A program made the position numbers and the translations under genes. The notes beneath the pieces are model-generated. The model made no database searches, was not told the origin of the DNA, and saw only the letters and a list, made by a program, of their open reading frames with translations. A stretch of 33,944 nucleotides of DNA. Origin: Bacteroidales bacterium (lineage in GTDB: Bacteria; Bacteroidota; Bacteroidia; Bacteroidales; UBA932). Of the stretch, positions 22,168 through 31,469 are shown in pieces. Every line of letters begins with the position of its first letter. The first letter of the stretch is position 1. The stretch spans positions 1 through 33,944 of the forward strand of contig SUYN01000022.1 in assembly GCA_015060405.1 (NCBI GenBank), given 5' to 3'.

Positions 22168-23682
22168 ATGAGCAATATGGACCTCAATGAGCAGGAGCTG
22201 TTCCGAAGAGAATCGCTCGCCAAGCTCAGAGAACTTGGCATCGAGCCATATCCGGCAGCCCTCTACCCTGTGAACACATCGGCCAAGGAGATCAAGGAAG
22301 GATATGACGAGGCAGCCGGCAATTTCCAGGAAGTGGTCATCGCCGGACGAATCATGTCACGCCGGATCATGGGTGCGGCATCCTTCGGAGAACTCCAGGA
22401 CGAGACCGGACGTATCCAGGTGTACCTCAACCGTGATGAGATCTGCCCTGGTGAAGACAAGACAATGTATAACACCGTGTGGAAGAAACTCCTCGACATC
22501 GGAGACATCATCGGCATCAAGGGTTTCGCATTCATCACCAAGACAGGCCAGCTCTCGGTTCATGCCAAGGAGCTCACCCTCCTCAGCAAGTCTCTCCGGG
22601 TGCTTCCTATCGTGAAGGAGAAGGATGGAGAAGTGTTCGACGCATTCTCTGACCCTGAGCTCAAGTACAGACAGCGCTATGTGGACCTCATCGTGAATCC
22701 GCAGGTCCGCGAGACATTCATAAAGAGAAGTCAGATCGTGGCCACCATGCGCGAGTACTTCAACGAAGCCGGCTGCCTTGAGGTGGAGACCCCTATCCTC
22801 CAGAGCATCCCTGGCGGTGCGACGGCACGTCCGTTCATCACTCACCATAACGCTCTCGACATTCCTCTCTACCTCCGAATCGCAAACGAGCTCTACCTCA
22901 AGAGGCTCATCGTCGGCGGTTACCACGGAGTGTACGAGTTCGCGAAGGATTTCCGCAACGAGGGTATGGACAAGACCCACAACCCTGAGTTCACCTGCAT
23001 GGAGATCTATGTAGCCTACAAGGACTACATCTGGATGATGGAATTCGTGGAGAACCTTCTCGAGAAGATCGCACTCAAGCTCCACAACCAGACAGTAGTC
23101 ACAATCGGAGAGAACCAGGTGGACTTCAAGCCGCCGTTCCGCCGCCTCCCTATCCTCGAGGCAATCAAGGAATATGCAGGAGTGGATGTGGCAGGAATGT
23201 CGGAGGACGAGCTCCGCGAAACATGCAAGAAGCTTCATGTTGAGATCGACCCTTCGTTCGGAAAGGGAAAGCTCATCGATGCGATCTTCGGAGAGTACTG
23301 CGAAAAGCACCTCGTACAGCCTACATTCATCACAGACTATCCTGTGGAGATGTCGCCGCTGACAAAGCGTCACCGCACAAATCCTGAGCTTACAGAGCGT
23401 TTCGAGCTCTTCGTATGCGGCAAGGAGCTGGCAAATGCCTACAGCGAGCTCAACGACCCTATCGACCAGTACGAGCGTTTCCAGGATCAGCTCAAGCTCA
23501 AGGACAAGGGAGATGACGAGGCTATGTTCATCGACATGGACTTCGTACGCGCACTTGAGTACGGCATGCCTCCTACATCAGGACTCGGAATGGGAATCGA
23601 CCGTCTGACAATGTTCATGACCAACTCCCCTACCATCCAGGACGTCCTCTTCTTCCCGCAGATGAGACCTAAGAGCAATTAA
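22168..23682 (+). CDS. lysS: Lysyl-tRNA synthetase, class II
   Basis: A 504-residue class II LysRS that charges tRNA-Lys. An N-terminal OB-fold anticodon-binding domain (about 55-160) is followed by the catalytic domain: motif 2 is [18 protein letters not shown] and motif 3 [12 protein letters not shown]. Length is typical for bacteria. The start at 22168 is supported by the promoter at 22088-22119 and by N-terminal homology ([20 protein letters not shown]). The first methionine ([11 protein letters not shown]) could also be M4. Confidence 0.96.
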   Translation: MSNMDLNEQELFRRESLAKLRELGIEPYPAALYPVNTSAKEIKEGYDEAAGNFQEVVIAGRIMSRRIMGAASFGELQDETGRIQVYLNRDEICPGEDKTMYNTVWKKLLDIGDIIGIKGFAFITKTGQLSVHAKELTLLSKSLRVLPIVKEKDGEVFDAFSDPELKYRQRYVDLIVNPQVRETFIKRSQIVATMREYFNEAGCLEVETPILQSIPGGATARPFITHHNALDIPLYLRIANELYLKRLIVGGYHGVYEFAKDFRNEGMDKTHNPEFTCMEIYVAYKDYIWMMEFVENLLEKIALKLHNQTVVTIGENQVDFKPPFRRLPILEAIKEYAGVDVAGMSEDELRETCKKLHVEIDPSFGKGKLIDAIFGEYCEKHLVQPTFITDYPVEMSPLTKRHRTNPELTERFELFVCGKELANAYSELNDPIDQYERFQDQLKLKDKGDDEAMFIDMDFVRALEYGMPPTSGLGMGIDRLTMFMTNSPTIQDVLFFPQMRPKSN

Positions 23683-23695
23683 CATGTCAGCATAA

Positions 23696-23731
23696 AAAAA
23701 TGTGCCTGCGTTGTTTCGCAGGCACATTTTT
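23696..23731. terminator. Bidirectional intrinsic terminator between lysS and the lipoprotein gene
   Basis: A 15-bp stem of AAAAATGTGCCTGCG and its complement encloses a 6-base loop (23711-23716). A-rich and T-rich flanks give a U-run on each strand. It ends lysS (14 bases after the stop) and the facing lipoprotein gene. Confidence 0.9.
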
Positions 23732-23745
23732 CATATTGTCCTTTC

Positions 23746-24651
23746 TTATATTCCCACTCCTGAATCAGGGTCTTCCAACTCAGGTTCCTCACCGGGAGCC
23801 AGAGTCGTGAACTCCTCAATATAGACAGAAGATGTGCGTTTGGCATAGGCATTCAGACCATAAAGGTAAACGACATAGCCGGTGGAAGGTGTCAGCCCCC
23901 CGATGGTATACTCCTCATTCTTTCCCCTCTGAGGGCTCTTCTTGATGTTGAAGATTCCGTCAAGATACTCTTCTATGGTCTTCCCTTCAGCATCGGCAGC
24001 CTCCTGATAGCGGGCGATATCGTACTGATATATTTCCTCGTCAGTCCATTTCGGATTGTAAGCGTCCTTCTCTATCACTCCGCATGACCATGTGTACTTT
24101 CCGTCGTTCGCATAGACAGACAGGACTGCCTTGTCATTATAGATGATCCTGTCAGTCAGATATACTGGAGCCACCCAGAATGTCTGGGACACGCTTATGT
24201 CGATTGTAGGAAGGTCGGCATAAGAAAGTGTCACGGTCGCTTCACGTCCTATGGTGTCGGTAACATTCTTTTCCGCGATGATGGCCACAGCGGATTCTTC
24301 TTCCAGGACCTCCACCTTGAGCCAGTCCCTGTTGGTGGCTGCGAATATGGTGTCGACGACTACATACACGGAATCGAATTCATCGATCATCGTGTCGGTC
24401 TGGATTTCATAACGTTCGGGATGGATGATACGGTACTTCACTTCTTCACCGTCATACGGATTCACAAGCCTGTAAGAAACCAGCGCAGTGTCGCCCTTCG
24501 ACGAGATCTGAACGACTTTACGGTTCACCCTGAAGGAGGTAACCTTTCTTGCCAGCTCATCCTCACAGGCAAGCAGCATGGCAGAAGCCATGACAATCAC
24601 ACACAATATATTCAAAAGATTCCTTTTACACATAAAGCTATATTTTTTCAA
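23746..24651 (-). CDS. BACON-like domain lipoprotein
   Basis: A 301-residue lipoprotein: signal peptide with lipobox MLLAC (lipidated C29), then a negatively charged start (CEDEL). Residues about 37-170 form a beta-rich module with the flavour of a BACON/Ig-like domain (WLKVEVLEEES, TVTLSYADLPTIDISVSQTF), and residues about 245-290 are a fibronectin-like strand set (IGGLTPSTGYVVYLYGLNAY). The tail is acidic (PELEDPDSGVGI). In Bacteroidota such proteins sit on the cell surface or in the outer membrane and are often next to sugar-use operons, but here there is none. Function is not known. Its promoter ends 8 bases before the first ATG; M7 (24633) is the other possible start. Confidence 0.75.
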   Translation of the reverse strand: MKKYSFMCKRNLLNILCVIVMASAMLLACEDELARKVTSFRVNRKVVQISSKGDTALVSYRLVNPYDGEEVKYRIIHPERYEIQTDTMIDEFDSVYVVVDTIFAATNRDWLKVEVLEEESAVAIIAEKNVTDTIGREATVTLSYADLPTIDISVSQTFWVAPVYLTDRIIYNDKAVLSVYANDGKYTWSCGVIEKDAYNPKWTDEEIYQYDIARYQEAADAEGKTIEEYLDGIFNIKKSPQRGKNEEYTIGGLTPSTGYVVYLYGLNAYAKRTSSVYIEEFTTLAPGEEPELEDPDSGVGI

Positions 24652-24659
24652 CTATGCCG

Positions 24660-24691
24660 CGAAGATAATCCATTCCTCGGAGTTTCGCAAA
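24660..24691 (-). promoter_or_regulatory. Promoter of the BACON-like lipoprotein gene
   Basis: On the minus strand TTTG (24691-24688), 20 bases, and TATCTTCG (24667-24660) fit the Bacteroidetes pattern with the TTCG variant. It is 8 bases from the ATG at 24651 and overlaps the facing promoter of the carbonic anhydrase gene. Confidence 0.55.
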
Positions 24692-24703
24692 TCTGAAAAA
24701 TAC

Positions 24704-24711
24704 TATCTTTG
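24704..24711 (+). promoter_or_regulatory. -7 box of the carbonic anhydrase gene
   Basis: TATCTTTG matches TAnnTTTG and ends 6 bases before the ATG at 24718, predicting a leaderless transcript. The -33 box is poor (TTTC at 24683, spacing 17). Confidence 0.5.
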
Positions 24712-24717
24712 CATATT

Positions 24718-25224
24718 ATGGCGATAATCAAGGAACTCAAGGGGTATGTCCCTGTCATCGGGGAGGGTACATATCTCGCTGAAACAGCGACGGTCATAGG
24801 AGAAGTCGAGACCGGAAGGGACTGCAGCATATGGTACGGGGCAGTCCTGCGTGGTGATGTGGGTGCCATACGCATAGGAAACCGCGTGAACATACAGGAC
24901 AACGCAGTCCTCCACGCCACCAACAAAGTGTCGGAATGCATAATCGGGAACGACGTGTCGGTAGGTCACGGGGCAAATGTCCATGGTGCCGTCATCGGGA
25001 ATGACGTCATCATAGGCATGGGAGCCATAGTGATGGACAACACAATCGTTCCTGACGGGACCATAATAGCAGCCGGCGCCGTCGTGACGGCAGGCCAGAG
25101 GCTTGAAAGCGGCATATGGGCAGGCATCCCGGCACGAAGGATCAGGGAAGGCTCGAAGGAGATCCTTGAAAAGGCCCATGCCAACGCAGAGCATTACCTC
25201 GAATACAAGAAATGGTACGAATGA
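24718..25224 (+). CDS. Gamma-class carbonic anhydrase family protein
   Basis: A 168-residue left-handed beta-helix protein made of hexapeptide repeats. The zinc ligands of the gamma-carbonic anhydrase family are in place: H66 (DNAVLHA), H84 and H89 (VGHGANVHG). The RGD motif and NIQD that line the active site also occur (residues about 45-61). Such proteins hydrate CO2 or act as trimeric scaffolds; many of this subgroup have weak or unknown activity. The start is ATG 24718, chosen over an upstream TTG. The next gene starts after one base. Confidence 0.9.
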   Translation: MAIIKELKGYVPVIGEGTYLAETATVIGEVETGRDCSIWYGAVLRGDVGAIRIGNRVNIQDNAVLHATNKVSECIIGNDVSVGHGANVHGAVIGNDVIIGMGAIVMDNTIVPDGTIIAAGAVVTAGQRLESGIWAGIPARRIREGSKEILEKAHANAEHYLEYKKWYE

Positions 25225-25225
25225 T

Positions 25226-26038
25226 ATGAGAAAGGAGACAATCACTTCCGGTCAGAACCCGAAGATAAAGATGCTTCTGGCGCTTCAGGAGAAGTCGAAG
25301 ACAAGGCGCAGGGAAGGACTTTTCGTTGTCGAAGGACGACGCGAGCTGGAGCACTGCATCAACACCGGCTTCCGTGTCAGGACGCTGTTCGTCTGCACGG
25401 AGATAATAAGTCCCGAGGACTGGGAGTACATATACGACAAGGCCGGTGCGGAGGCCGGGCCCTCTGTGATCGAGGTCCCTGCAGAGCTTTATGACAAGAT
25501 AGCATACAGAGGCGGTACGGAGGGCGTGATTGCGGAAATAGAATATGTCGAAAGAGGGCTTTCTTCATTGAAGGTCAAGGAGAATCCCCTGGTGGTGGTC
25601 CTGGAATCTGTCGAGAAGCCGGGCAACCTTGGCGCAGTGCTGCGCAGTGCAGACGCATCCGGGGCTGACGCCGTTATAATCTGCGATCCTCAGACGGATC
25701 TCTACAACCCGAACCTCATACGCTCGAGCATCGGAGCCATATTCACTGTTCCGGTTGCGACAGCATCGTCCGAAGACACGATCAGATGGCTGAAAGACAA
25801 CAGAATAAAGATATACACGGCCCAGCTCCAGGACTCCGGATGGTACTACGACACCGACATGACCGGAGGTACGGCCATCATTATGGGGACCGAAGCCACA
25901 GGTCTGACGGAGATATGGAGAAAGGCCGCGGACGCACACATCAGGATCCCCATGCTGGGAAGGCTGGACTCTCTGAATGTCTCGGTCTCGGCAGCCATCC
26001 TGCTCTATGAAGCCGTACGTCAGAGAAACAGCCGGTGA
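25226..26038 (+). CDS. SpoU/TrmH-family 2'-O-ribose RNA methyltransferase
   Basis: A 270-residue RNA methyltransferase of the SpoU (TrmH) type. An N-terminal substrate-binding domain (about 1-100) precedes the knotted SPOUT domain. The SAM-binding knot motifs are EKPGNLGAVLRSADASGA, then IMGTEATGL and LNVSVSAAILLYE. It methylates a ribose in rRNA or tRNA; the target (for example 23S G2251 or tRNA G18) cannot be told from the sequence. Its ATG lies one base after the carbonic anhydrase stop, and aroE follows one base after it, so these three are one operon. Confidence 0.9.
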   Translation: MRKETITSGQNPKIKMLLALQEKSKTRRREGLFVVEGRRELEHCINTGFRVRTLFVCTEIISPEDWEYIYDKAGAEAGPSVIEVPAELYDKIAYRGGTEGVIAEIEYVERGLSSLKVKENPLVVVLESVEKPGNLGAVLRSADASGADAVIICDPQTDLYNPNLIRSSIGAIFTVPVATASSEDTIRWLKDNRIKIYTAQLQDSGWYYDTDMTGGTAIIMGTEATGLTEIWRKAADAHIRIPMLGRLDSLNVSVSAAILLYEAVRQRNSR

Positions 26039-26039
26039 C

Positions 26040-26789
26040 ATGAAGGAGAAAAAGAGATTCGGGCTCATAGGCCACCCTATAGCGCATTCGCTGTCCCCTG
26101 CCCTGTTCAAGGCAGGCTATGACGGCTCATATCAGTACGACCTTATCGAAGAAAGCGACTTTGAAAGGGCATATGCAAGATTCATCAAAGACTACGACGG
26201 CATCAATGTCACCGCCCCATTCAAGGAGAAGGCCTATGCCATGGCCGACATCATATCGGAGGAATGTATGGCCATAGGTGCGGCAAACATCCTGATAAAG
26301 ACGCCTGAAGGGATCAAGGCCCACAATTCCGACTTTCTCGGAGTAAGGAAATGGATCCAGGAATTCTTTGACGGCGACAGTCCCGGGACTGCACTCATAG
26401 CAGGGACCGGCGGAGCCGGAAAGGCTGCTGCCGCGGCGGCGGCATCACTCGGTCTGAAGACGACTATTATCAACAGGACAATGGACAAGGCAGTCCTATG
26501 GGCGGAAAGACAGGGCATCTATGAATTTACGGTGAAGCCTGTCGAGGACTTCGTCCAGGAGTTCAGGCGCAATGACATCGTCATCTACACGATTCCCGCT
26601 GCGATTCCGCAGATCATGCAGCTGGACAGGCGGGAAATAGAAGACAAGAGCGGCCTGATGGAGGCCAATTACAGGGACCCCGTCCTGAAAGGGAACGGGA
26701 AAATATGGCTTTTGTACCAGGCTGTGACAGGATATGAACTTTTCACAGGCGAAAAGCCGAATTTAACAGCAATGTCCGATGTAATATGA
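26040..26789 (+). CDS. aroE: Shikimate dehydrogenase
   Basis: A 249-residue NADP(H)-dependent shikimate dehydrogenase. SLSP (17-20) and the catalytic K62 in NVTAPFKEKA bind shikimate, with D98 in HNSDFLGV. The nucleotide-binding glycine loop is GTGGAGKA (122-129). The start is ATG 26040, the conserved N-terminus (RFGLIGHPIAHSLSP), one base after the methyltransferase stop; a longer frame from 25977 overlaps that gene. Slightly short for the family but all key residues are present. Confidence 0.94.
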   Translation: MKEKKRFGLIGHPIAHSLSPALFKAGYDGSYQYDLIEESDFERAYARFIKDYDGINVTAPFKEKAYAMADIISEECMAIGAANILIKTPEGIKAHNSDFLGVRKWIQEFFDGDSPGTALIAGTGGAGKAAAAAAASLGLKTTIINRTMDKAVLWAERQGIYEFTVKPVEDFVQEFRRNDIVIYTIPAAIPQIMQLDRREIEDKSGLMEANYRDPVLKGNGKIWLLYQAVTGYELFTGEKPNLTAMSDVI

Positions 26790-26851
26790 GAAATATTCAT
26801 TAACTTGCGAAGTTTTTGGACCGGAGTATAAACCATACAAAATATATAGAT

Positions 26852-27355
26852 ATGTCTTTAAACAAAGCAATGCTGATCGGTAACGTTGGAAGAGACCCTG
26901 AGGTACGTTATCTTGATGGAAATTCGGGAAATGCAAAAGTGGCGACCTTCACATTGGCCACAACCGAGAGGTACAGGGACCGCAACGGTGAAACTCGTGA
27001 AAACACGGAATGGCACAACATCGTAGCCTGGAGAAACACAGCCGATGTCGTGGAGAAATATGTAAGAAAAGGCACCCAGCTGTACATCGAAGGCCGCATC
27101 CGCACAAGATCATGGGATGACCAGACAGGCAACAAGAGGTACACGACAGAGATCATCGCCGACACTCTTCAGCTCCTGGGCAAGAAGTCAGACAATCCTG
27201 CAGCACAGCAGGGCGGCTATCAGGCTCCGGCTCCTCAGCAGACACAGGCCTATGCGCCACAGCCTGCCCAGAGCTACGCACCGCAGCCTGCTGCAAGACC
27301 GGCAGCTCCGGCTGTTCCAGAGACCGACATTCCGGATGACGACCTCCCGTTCTAA
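26852..27355 (+). CDS. ssb: Single-stranded DNA-binding protein
   Basis: A 167-residue SSB. The OB-fold (about 1-110) starts MSLNKAMLIGNVGRDPEVRY and contains WHNIVAWRNTADVVEKYV. A linker rich in Gln, Ala and Pro (about 118-158) leads to the conserved acidic tip DDDLPF that binds partner proteins. The ATG at 26852 is preferred to a TTG start at 26816. purA follows after 33 bases. Confidence 0.96.
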   Translation: MSLNKAMLIGNVGRDPEVRYLDGNSGNAKVATFTLATTERYRDRNGETRENTEWHNIVAWRNTADVVEKYVRKGTQLYIEGRIRTRSWDDQTGNKRYTTEIIADTLQLLGKKSDNPAAQQGGYQAPAPQQTQAYAPQPAQSYAPQPAARPAAPAVPETDIPDDDLPF

Positions 27356-27388
27356 CCATAAGTAATTAACCCGCAACAGAATATCAAA

Positions 27389-28648
27389 ATGAAACTCGAC
27401 GTTGTACTCGGCCTCCAGTGGGGAGACGAAGGAAAAGGTAAGATTGTAGATGTCCTCGCAGGACGCTACCCTGTAGTAGCACGCTTCCAGGGCGGTCCCA
27501 ACGCAGGACACTCGCTCCATTTTGAAGGAAAGAGCTTCGTGCTCAGATCAGTTCCTTCAGGCATATTCAGGAAGGACGCAATCAACATAGTCGGAAACGG
27601 CGTAGTACTCGACCCCATAACTTTCAGAGGAGAGTGCGAAAACATCGCAAAGACAGGCATTCCGGTAAACGAACGCATCGTGATTGCCAAGAAGGCACAC
27701 CTCATTCTTCCTACACACAGACTGCTTGATGCGGCAAACGAAGCTGCGATGGGCAAAGGAAAGATAGGTTCGACCCTCAAGGGAATCGGCCCTACATACA
27801 CAGACAAGATAAGCAGAAACGGACTTCGTGTAGGAGACATCCTGGCATCCGATTTTGCAGACAGATACGCCAGACTCAAGGCAAAGCATGTGAAGCAGCT
27901 CCAGCAGATGGGATTCGAGTGTGACCCGGATGCAGAGGAAGCGGAATTCATGGCAGCAGTGGAATTCCTCAAGACATTCAGGCTTGTGGACTGCGAGTAC
28001 TACATCAACGGGCTCCTCAAGGAGAACGACATCCTCGCGGAAGGAGCTCAGGGCTCCATGCTTGACATCGACTACGGTTCCTATCCGTTCGTCACTTCGT
28101 CCTCGACAGCATGCGCAGGCGCCTGCGTCGGACTTGGCGTGAACCCGCACCTCATCGGACACGTCTACGGAATCTTCAAGGCCTACTGCACACGCGTGGG
28201 CAGCGGTCCTTTCCCTACAGAACTCTTTGATGAGACGGGAGAAAAGATCCGCGCCATCGGCCATGAGTTCGGAGCTGTGACAGGACGACCTCGCCGCTGC
28301 GGCTGGCTCGATCTCGTAGCCCTCAGATATGCCGTGATGATCAGCGGTGTGACCGACCTCATCATGATGAAGTCAGACTGTCTTGACTCTTTCGAGACCA
28401 TAAAGGTCTGCACATCCTACATAGTTGACGGCCAGCCTTCCGACCAGTGGCCATTCGACACCCATGCGGACATCCAGCCTGTGTACACTGAGTTCAAGGG
28501 ATGGAACACAGACCTCACCCATTGCCGCACAGAAGAGGAGCTGCCACAGGAGTTCCGCGATTACATAGCATTCATGGAAAATTATCTCGGGGTACCTATC
28601 AAGATCATTTCAGTAGGTCCTGACAGGGAAGCTACCATCATGAGATAG
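27389..28648 (+). CDS. purA: Adenylosuccinate synthetase
   Basis: A 419-residue PurA that joins IMP and aspartate, using GTP, in AMP synthesis. The P-loop-like GDEGKGK is at 12-18, with the catalytic D13, and GPNAGHS supplies the catalytic histidine H41-region. GPTYTDK and the C-terminal substrate loop are present. Length is typical. It follows ssb, and a long perfect hairpin ends it at 28664-28710. Confidence 0.96.
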   Translation: MKLDVVLGLQWGDEGKGKIVDVLAGRYPVVARFQGGPNAGHSLHFEGKSFVLRSVPSGIFRKDAINIVGNGVVLDPITFRGECENIAKTGIPVNERIVIAKKAHLILPTHRLLDAANEAAMGKGKIGSTLKGIGPTYTDKISRNGLRVGDILASDFADRYARLKAKHVKQLQQMGFECDPDAEEAEFMAAVEFLKTFRLVDCEYYINGLLKENDILAEGAQGSMLDIDYGSYPFVTSSSTACAGACVGLGVNPHLIGHVYGIFKAYCTRVGSGPFPTELFDETGEKIRAIGHEFGAVTGRPRRCGWLDLVALRYAVMISGVTDLIMMKSDCLDSFETIKVCTSYIVDGQPSDQWPFDTHADIQPVYTEFKGWNTDLTHCRTEEELPQEFRDYIAFMENYLGVPIKIISVGPDREATIMR

Positions 28649-28663
28649 TCCGGCTCCACGGAC

Positions 28664-28710
28664 ATGCAGAAAGCCAGGGACTCTTCGTCAGAATCCCTGG
28701 CTTTCTGCAT
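28664..28710. terminator. 17-bp perfect hairpin between purA and the MFS gene
   Basis: Positions 28664-28680 and 28694-28710 are perfect inverted repeats of 17 bases (ATGCAGAAAGCCAGGGA) with a 13-base loop. It lies between two facing genes, 15 bases after the purA stop and 6 before the MFS stop on the other strand. There is no T-run, so it may stop transcription in both directions by structure or protect 3' ends. Confidence 0.75.
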
Positions 28711-28716
28711 TGATAT

Positions 28717-30087
28717 TTACTTGTTTGCGGGAAGGTCGAGTCCGAGATCCGGATTCCTGCGGGAAGACCTCATGAGCATGACGGCCACAGCGACCGCGAG
28801 TATTCCGAGACCTATGAATATATATTCGGCATTCACCGCCGCCACCGCTTCCTGCGCGGCAGTACGGGTGCCGCCCTTGTCAAGTACGCGTCCCACAAAT
28901 ATTGGCACCGCCATAAGACCCATGTTCTGGAACCAGTATATCAGCGAATATGCCGTTCCCAGATTCTTCTCTGGGATGATCTTAGGTACGGACGGCCACA
29001 TTGCCGAAGGCACAAGGGAATAACCGATTCCAAGGAGGGATATGGCCAGGTAGCCGTAGAACGGCACACCCTCGGGTGCGAAAGCTATCATAAGATGGGA
29101 GAACAGCACCAGGCACGAGCCCACTATCATCCATCTGGTCCCCTTTCCTACCCTGTCCACAAAGGCTCCGAACAGAGGGGTGAACACGACCGTGAAGAAC
29201 GGAATGAGGGAAAGCATCCAGCGGGCCGAATCGGGATCCAGGTTGAAACGGGGAAGAAGGATGGCCGAACCGAATTTCTTGAACGATATGATGCAGCAAT
29301 AGAAGAACACGCAAAGGAGCGCTATCATCACGAAGCGAGGGTTGGTCAGCACCTTGATGATGTCTGAGAAACGGAATTTCTCGTCCTCTCCTGTCTCATG
29401 TCTGTCAGTTGTGCCTGCACTTGCATCGAACCTCGCATCCATGGCCACGAAGACAGCCCAGAGGATTCCCCCTGCGAGAAGTATGGCCAGGCCGACCAGC
29501 GCAGGCGTAGCGGTCTCGCCAAGGCTGTAGACCTGTCCCGCCGCCTTCTGCGCGACAAGCATCGGAGAAAGGATGAGGGCTGCGGCAGTTCCAAGACGGG
29601 CTATCGCCAGCTGGAGTCCCATGGCAAAGGCCATATTCCTGTGCCTGAACCACTTTGCGATCGAGCGTGTCACTGCGACCCCGGCGATCTCACTTCCAAG
29701 TCCGAACAGCGTTCTTCCCACAAAAGCTATCACAAGGGAAGTCCTCGGATCATAGCCGCTGAGCAGGGCAAATGCTACCAGTCCGGCTCCAATCACCATC
29801 ATGCTGACAAAAACAGAGCCTATTATTCTGACGCCGAAGGCATCAAGCAGGACACCGCAGATTATGAGTCCTCCCCATACGCACAGGAAGGAATAACCGC
29901 TGAGGTAGAAGCCGTAGTCCGTCGAATTCCAGCCGAGCTCCAGGAGCTCCGGATTCTTGAACAGGTGCGACAGGGACGAAAACATATCGTCAAAGAAGTA
30001 TGAGGCGAACATAGGAACAACAAGGCATGCCAGCGCAAGCCAGCATGCCCATCTGTTGTCCCTGACAGTTTTTTTCAGGGCTGACAT
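28717..30087 (-). CDS. MFS transporter, second of a tandem pair
   Basis: A 456-residue major facilitator with about 12 membrane segments. The N-terminal half carries a motif-A-like GVLLDAFGVR and the second half GAFVDRVGKG. The N-terminus (SYFFDDMFSSLSHLF) recalls the MFSD1-like group of transporters, but this is only a resemblance. Its ATG overlaps the stop of the first transporter gene by one base (TAATG), so the two are coupled. It is clearly a paralogue of the partner (shared CEIAGV, SIAKWF, MALGMGLQLAIARLG-type motif). The substrate is unknown. Confidence 0.85.
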   Translation of the reverse strand: MSALKKTVRDNRWACWLALACLVVPMFASYFFDDMFSSLSHLFKNPELLELGWNSTDYGFYLSGYSFLCVWGGLIICGVLLDAFGVRIIGSVFVSMMVIGAGLVAFALLSGYDPRTSLVIAFVGRTLFGLGSEIAGVAVTRSIAKWFRHRNMAFAMGLQLAIARLGTAAALILSPMLVAQKAAGQVYSLGETATPALVGLAILLAGGILWAVFVAMDARFDASAGTTDRHETGEDEKFRFSDIIKVLTNPRFVMIALLCVFFYCCIISFKKFGSAILLPRFNLDPDSARWMLSLIPFFTVVFTPLFGAFVDRVGKGTRWMIVGSCLVLFSHLMIAFAPEGVPFYGYLAISLLGIGYSLVPSAMWPSVPKIIPEKNLGTAYSLIYWFQNMGLMAVPIFVGRVLDKGGTRTAAQEAVAAVNAEYIFIGLGILAVAVAVMLMRSSRRNPDLGLDLPANK

Positions 30088-31439
30088 TATTTCTTGATGT
30101 TTGGAAGTTCAAGTCCGTAGCCTTTCCTGCGGTCCTCGACCTTGAGGAGGAAGGACATCACGAAGGCAACCACTCCGAATGATGCGAATATGATCATAGG
30201 AACCATATAGCCGCCTGTAGCCTTGAGGGCGTTACCGATGATGAGCGGAACGAAGCAGAGGCCCACATTCTGGATCCAGAAGATGAGTGAATATGCACTT
30301 CCGAGGATCACCGGATCGATGATCTTAGGAACCGAAGGCCAGAGGGCGGCAGGTACCAGCGAGAACGACACTCCGAGAACCACGATCAGCAGAAGCGCGA
30401 ACCACTTCTGCGGATAGACAGGAAGGAGGAATGCGAAGCTGAGATGGCATGCGATCATGATGATTGCGCCGAGCATGAGCATTGTCGCGCCCCTGCCCTT
30501 GTTGTCAAGGAAGGCACCCAGGAACGGAGTAAGCACCATTGCAAGTATCGGGAACCACCTGAACAGGTCGGCAGCCTCAGATGCCGGGATCTGGAGAGTG
30601 ACCTCCAGGAAGTTGGTTGCATATCTCTGGAACGGGAAGATTGCGGAATAATAGAGGACGCAGAGAAGGGCCACAAGCCAGAACATCTTGCTTCTGAAGA
30701 TCTTGCCGAGGTCGCTGACCTTGAACTCCTCGCTGCTCTCACCACCTGCAGTCACACCCATCTGTCTGTCGAGTCTGCTGTCCATCACAGAGAACACGAT
30801 GAAGTTGATCAGTCCTATCAGGAGAAGGATCACACAGAAAAGGATAGGCGCCTCGACGTTGCCGAACTTGTCCGCAAGACGTGGAGAAGCGGAAAGCACA
30901 GCAAACACGCCGAGACGGGCAATCGCCATCTCAAGTCCCATTGCAAGAGCCATCTCCTTGCCGTTGAACCACTTGGCGATGGCCTTTGAGACTGTGATGC
31001 CGGCCATCTCGCAGCCGCATCCGAAGATCATGAAGCCGAGTGAAGCCATCTTGGCGCTGCCGGGGAGTGCAGTCCACCATGAGCCGAGCCACTCGCAGAA
31101 TGCAGTAGCCTGGAACCAGTCGGTTATTCCGACATATTTGATGGAAGCTCCCACGACCATCAGCGCGGTCGAAAGGATACCGGTGAAACGCACGCCCATC
31201 TTATCGAGGATGATACCTGCGAGGATGAGGAAACCACACACATTGAGAATATACTCGGATGCGGCGTATGTTCCGAACACAGAGCTGTCCCAACCTCTTG
31301 AAGACTCGACGAGAGACTGAAGAGGCGACATCACATCGACAAACATGTATGCAAAGAACATGGCGAGCGCGATAAGGATAAGCGCAGCCCATCTTGCAGC
31401 GAAGCTGTCGTTAAGATACTTTTTTAATGTTTCTGCCAT
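30087..31439 (-). CDS. MFS transporter, first of a tandem pair
   Basis: A 450-residue major facilitator with about 12 membrane segments, a GIILDKMGVR motif in the first half and GAFLDNKGRG in the second. It shares the plan and several stretches of the next gene (AIAKWFNGKEMALAMGLEMA). The pair may have arisen by tandem duplication. The promoter at 31470-31502 faces the dxs promoter. Substrate is unknown. Confidence 0.85.
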   Translation of the reverse strand: MAETLKKYLNDSFAARWAALILIALAMFFAYMFVDVMSPLQSLVESSRGWDSSVFGTYAASEYILNVCGFLILAGIILDKMGVRFTGILSTALMVVGASIKYVGITDWFQATAFCEWLGSWWTALPGSAKMASLGFMIFGCGCEMAGITVSKAIAKWFNGKEMALAMGLEMAIARLGVFAVLSASPRLADKFGNVEAPILFCVILLLIGLINFIVFSVMDSRLDRQMGVTAGGESSEEFKVSDLGKIFRSKMFWLVALLCVLYYSAIFPFQRYATNFLEVTLQIPASEAADLFRWFPILAMVLTPFLGAFLDNKGRGATMLMLGAIIMIACHLSFAFLLPVYPQKWFALLLIVVLGVSFSLVPAALWPSVPKIIDPVILGSAYSLIFWIQNVGLCFVPLIIGNALKATGGYMVPMIIFASFGVVAFVMSFLLKVEDRRKGYGLELPNIKK

Positions 31440-31469
31440 AGTATTTGATATTAGAATTTTCCGAACACG

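Noticed and set aside
22065..22241. Longer recJ start adding 59 N-terminal residues
   Set aside because: The added part overlaps the lysS coding start, includes the recJ promoter box, and encodes an unrelated hydrophobic run.
22357..23373. 338-codon antisense frame inside lysS
   Set aside because: Shadow of the conserved LysRS motifs on the plus strand.
26801..26808. TAACTTGC as an ssb promoter box
   Set aside because: It differs from TAnnTTTG at two places and has no TTTG box upstream at the right spacing.
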